Assembly (NCBI RefSeq): GCF_003236335.1
Contig: NZ_POUB01000039.1
Coordinates: 1-33,954, forward strand
DNA from: Micromonospora deserti
GTDB taxonomy: Bacteria > Actinomycetota > Actinomycetes > Mycobacteriales > Micromonosporaceae
DNA: 33,954 nt
Direction: 5' to 3'
Part shown: one piece after another, positions 31,757-33,954 of the stretch
How positions within the stretch are numbered: position 1 is the stretch's first letter
How the letters are laid out: each line of letters begins with the position of its first letter
Made by a program: the position numbers and the translations under genes
Notes under the pieces: generated by a model
Databases searched by the model: none
What the model was told of the DNA's origin: nothing
Seen by the model: the letters and a program-made list of their open reading frames with translations, nothing else

Positions 31757-32446
31757 ATGTCGGACACGATCGGCCAACCGAAGCCAACCCTGATCATGCA
31801 CTTCACTCACATCGACAACCTGCCGGCGGTCCTGAAGGCCGGCAGGTTGTTTTCAGACGGCAGCGTGGGCCCGCAGTTAGCGACGAACGTGGGTGCGGCG
31901 GAGATCAAGGCGCGTCGACGAGAACGACGCGTACCGTGCCCCCCGGGCGGGGTCGTCGCCGACTACGTGCCGTTCTACTTCGCCCCTCGCTCACCGATGA
32001 TGTTCCGGATTGCGTGCGACCATCGGGACGGGAAGTCGGGTTGCTACCCAGGAGGGGATGATCCGCTCGTCTACCTGGTGAGCTCGGTAGAACGGGTAAG
32101 TGACGCCGGGCGCGAGTGGGTGGCGAGCGACGGGAACTGCGCTGTCGGACTAACAAGCTTCTCGGCCAGCCTTGACGAGCTCGCGACCCTCGTCGACTGG
32201 CCTCTGCTGCGGGCGAAGGTCTGGAAGGACATCCCCGAAGACATGGACCGCATGCGCCGACGGGCAGCCGAGTTCCTGGTGCATCGTGAGTTTCCTCTCG
32301 ACCTGCTGGCCGGTTACGCCGTACGGACGGAGGAACGACGGGAACAGGTGAGGCAGGTCTTCCGTGACGCTGGCATGATCGAGCCATACGTCAGTGTCAG
32401 ACCGAACTGGTACTACGGCTACACGCGGAGGGAGGTGCGTGAATGA
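31757..32446 (+). CDS. darT: DarT toxin, DNA ADP-ribosyltransferase
   Basis: This 229-residue protein of the DarT (former DUF4433) family transfers ADP-ribose from NAD+ to a base in single-stranded DNA, blocking replication. The N-terminal HFTHIDNLPAVLKAGRL (residues 15-31) is the NAD-binding signature. VPFYFAPRSPMMF (71-83) is the conserved core strand. The likely catalytic Glu is E172 in AEFLVHREFP, with an ARTT-like loop before it. The full length and motifs suggest an active toxin of the DarT2-like type. The stop overlaps darG by ATGA, so toxin and antitoxin are made together. The start follows the truncated endonuclease frame by 3 bases and has a poor ribosome binding site, suggesting low or coupled translation. 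GC is lower than in the left half of the window, consistent with transfer. Confidence 0.92.
   Translation: MSDTIGQPKPTLIMHFTHIDNLPAVLKAGRLFSDGSVGPQLATNVGAAEIKARRRERRVPCPPGGVVADYVPFYFAPRSPMMFRIACDHRDGKSGCYPGGDDPLVYLVSSVERVSDAGREWVASDGNCAVGLTSFSASLDELATLVDWPLLRAKVWKDIPEDMDRMRRRAAEFLVHREFPLDLLAGYAVRTEERREQVRQVFRDAGMIEPYVSVRPNWYYGYTRREVRE
31815..31853 (+). terminator. Terminator-like hairpin inside the start of darT
   Basis: Perfect 12-bp arms (acaacctgccgg at 31815-31826, ccggcaggttgt at 31839-31850) enclose a 12-base loop. The stem is followed directly by a T run (31850-31853). It lies 58 bases into the toxin gene. The sequence has the shape of an intrinsic terminator, unlike the T-less hairpins elsewhere in this window. 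Coding constraint alone may explain it. Confidence 0.45.
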
Positions 32447-33522
32447 TCGTTCTAAGTCGTGGCAACCTGCTGACCGCCGACGTCGACGCGTTGGTCAACA
32501 CCGTCAACACGGTCGGAGTGATGGGCAAGGGCATCGCTCTCCAGTTCAAGCGCGCCTACCCGGCTAACTACGCAGCGTACCGAGCGGCGTGCGCGGCCAA
32601 CGAGGTCCAGCTAGGCAAGATGTTTGTCTTCGACTCGGCACGTCTCGGCCCGCGCAGATACGTGATCAACTTCCCCACTAAGAGTCACTGGCGGGCAAAC
32701 TCAAGCTTGGCTGACATCCAGGCCGGCCTTGCCGATCTTGTCCGTGTTGTACGGGAACGACGGATCAGGTCGATAGCAGTGCCGGCTCTGGGCTGCGGCA
32801 ACGGTGGACTCAACTGGGACGAGGTCCGGCCCGTGATCGAGCGCGCCTTCGCCGACCTGCCCGATGTACGAGTGCTGCTCTTTCCGCCAGAGGGGGCACC
32901 GGACCCGGCCGATATGCCGGTAGCCACTAAGAAGCCCTCACTGACTCCTGGGCGCGCCGTCCTGCTGCAGGCTATCGACCGCTACCTGGAACGGGCACGA
33001 GCACTCGAACCACGTGACGGTGTCACGGTTCTGGAAATCCAGAAGATCGCCTACTTCCTCCAAGTGTTGGGCCAGCCGCTACGCCTGCAGTACGGTCGTG
33101 GCCGATACGGCCCGTACGCCGAAAACCTCAACCACGTCCTCGACCGGCTGGAAGGGCATTACCTCACCGGCTTCGGTGACCGGTCGGCGCGAGTCGAGGA
33201 GCTTCAGCCAATCCGGCTGACTGCCGGTACGGCCGAGGCTGTCGGGACCTGGTTCCGGGTCCACGGCTCGACGTCATCGGACGCGTTGGAGCAGCTAGCC
33301 CGTTTGGTCGACGGTTTCGAGGCGCCCTACAGTCTTGAGCTACTGGCCACCGTGCATTACGCCGCCGCGTTGCATCCACCGACCCGCGATCTGAGTGAGT
33401 TGACCGAACGGGTTCGTAGCTGGAGTGGCCGCAAAGCGCGCCTCTTCACGCCTGCGCACATCAAATTGGCCTATGACCGGCTGCAGGCAGCCGGCCTGCT
33501 CCCCGCATTGACTGTTGCGTGA
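32443..33522 (+). CDS. darG: DarG antitoxin, macrodomain DNA ADP-ribosylglycohydrolase
   Basis: This 359-residue partner of DarT has an N-terminal macrodomain (about residues 1-155) with VNTVNTVGVMGKGIALQFK at 18-36. Lysine 80 in NFPTKSHWR falls at the position I recall as catalytic in Thermus DarG. The ADP-ribose loop is ALGCGNGGLNW (115-125). It removes ADP-ribose from DNA. The C-terminal region (about 175-359; EIQKIAYFLQVLGQPLRLQY, then GRYGPYAENLNHVLDRLEG) is the DarG domain reported to bind and inhibit DarT directly by mimicking single-stranded DNA. To my eye it also recalls Panacea-type antitoxin domains. Overlap with darT is 4 bases. Confidence 0.93.
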   Translation: MIVLSRGNLLTADVDALVNTVNTVGVMGKGIALQFKRAYPANYAAYRAACAANEVQLGKMFVFDSARLGPRRYVINFPTKSHWRANSSLADIQAGLADLVRVVRERRIRSIAVPALGCGNGGLNWDEVRPVIERAFADLPDVRVLLFPPEGAPDPADMPVATKKPSLTPGRAVLLQAIDRYLERARALEPRDGVTVLEIQKIAYFLQVLGQPLRLQYGRGRYGPYAENLNHVLDRLEGHYLTGFGDRSARVEELQPIRLTAGTAEAVGTWFRVHGSTSSDALEQLARLVDGFEAPYSLELLATVHYAAALHPPTRDLSELTERVRSWSGRKARLFTPAHIKLAYDRLQAAGLLPALTVA

Positions 33523-33609
33523 GTCGGCTGCTGGGTAAGAACCTCCCGCCTCCTGCCCGCCACCGGAATGGGACATCGGGAGACGGTGGAACCTGGTTAG
33601 GTCTACACG

Positions 33610-33954
33610 GTGACGGATCTTGAGCGGGGCGTCTACGAGCACCTGATCACCCACGAGCTTGCCGGCCGCCTACAGCACGTCGACGGGGCCCTGATCCAGC
33701 ACGCCAAGCTCGACCCCGCCGACGCCCACGAGGCCCTGGCCCGGCACATCGCCGCTCTGGCCCACCGCGCCCTGCACGCCGTCCCCGGCGGCGGCGACAA
33801 GCTGGCCCGCCAGGTCGAGCTGGCCAACCGCATCGCCGAGGCCATTGCCGACCTCAATCCGCAGGCCGCCACAGCACACGATCAGGTAGCTGACGCCAAG
33901 CACCTCCTGCACGCCATCGCCGCCCCGCCAACTCCACCCGCGCAGCCCACGTTC
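33610..33954 (+). CDS. N-terminus of a probable DUF3427-type PLD-nuclease/DEAD helicase (cut by window end)
   Basis: An open frame of 115 codons runs off the window. It starts at a GTG (MTDLERGVYEHLITHELAGR), continues LDPADAHEALARHIAALAHR, ALHAVPGGGDKLARQVELAN and RIAEAIADLNP, and ends in a Pro-rich AAPPTPPAQPTF. This is how actinobacterial DUF3427-type proteins begin, before their phospholipase D-like nuclease and DEAD/DEAH helicase domains, as I remember them. Those domains lie outside, so the call is provisional. It follows darG by 87 bases on the same strand. Such proteins are frequent in defence islands. Confidence 0.6.
   Translation, partial: MTDLERGVYEHLITHELAGRLQHVDGALIQHAKLDPADAHEALARHIAALAHRALHAVPGGGDKLARQVELANRIAEAIADLNPQAATAHDQVADAKHLLHAIAAPPTPPAQPTF

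Overview
The window is GC-rich actinobacterial chromosome with frequent GTG starts, strong GGAGG-type ribosome binding sites, many twin-arginine signal peptides and GC-rich hairpin terminators without T-tracts. The gene families point to Micromonosporaceae (Micromonospora or a close relative). This is an inference from style and gene content, since no rRNA marker is present. I see no tRNA, rRNA, CRISPR array or intact insertion sequence.

Left part (1-12.7 kb), housekeeping and accessory metabolism: an APC amino-acid permease; a ParA-like ATPase coupled to a small protein with a SAP/Rho-N-like C-terminus; a DUF1697 protein; a Tat-exported beta-propeller protein; a Tat-exported metallo-beta-lactamase-fold hydrolase; a class A beta-lactamase-like serine hydrolase divergent from a LysR regulator; an aldo/keto reductase; a lipoprotein; two gene remnants; a second aldo/keto reductase behind a MerR-type promoter; and a GNAT acetyltransferase.

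Middle part (12.7-24 kb): an FMN reductase and a DrrA/DrrB-type ABC exporter probably form one operon behind a perfect palindrome. Next come a 1066-residue MalT-like AAA regulator without a LuxR domain, an APH-fold kinase-like protein, and an MDR oxidoreductase divergent from a TetR regulator with two clear operators between them. A leftward three-gene cassette of unknown function follows: a Tat-secreted protein, an 86-residue protein and a cysteine-rich protein.

Surface and secreted part (24-29.4 kb): a membrane-anchored AbfB (CBM42-like) domain protein, a secreted protein with three 88-residue repeats, about 1 kb without a convincing gene, an MscS channel, a decayed phosphodiester glycosidase gene, and a secreted ricin-type lectin domain protein. 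None of the three extracellular-domain proteins carries an enzyme domain.

Right part (29.4-34 kb), mobile/defence character with lower GC and several broken genes: a tightly overlapping trio of small genes including a DivIVA-like protein, a divergent RusA-like nuclease, two decayed reading frames (one the N-terminus of an Mrr-type restriction endonuclease), the DarT/DarG DNA ADP-ribosylation toxin-antitoxin pair, and the start of a protein resembling the N-terminus of DUF3427-type nuclease/helicases, cut by the window edge. This looks like a defence island that has gained and lost genes. The least explained items are the cassette at 22.1-23.5 kb, the ParA/SAP pair, the DivIVA-containing trio, and a terminator-like hairpin inside the start of darT.
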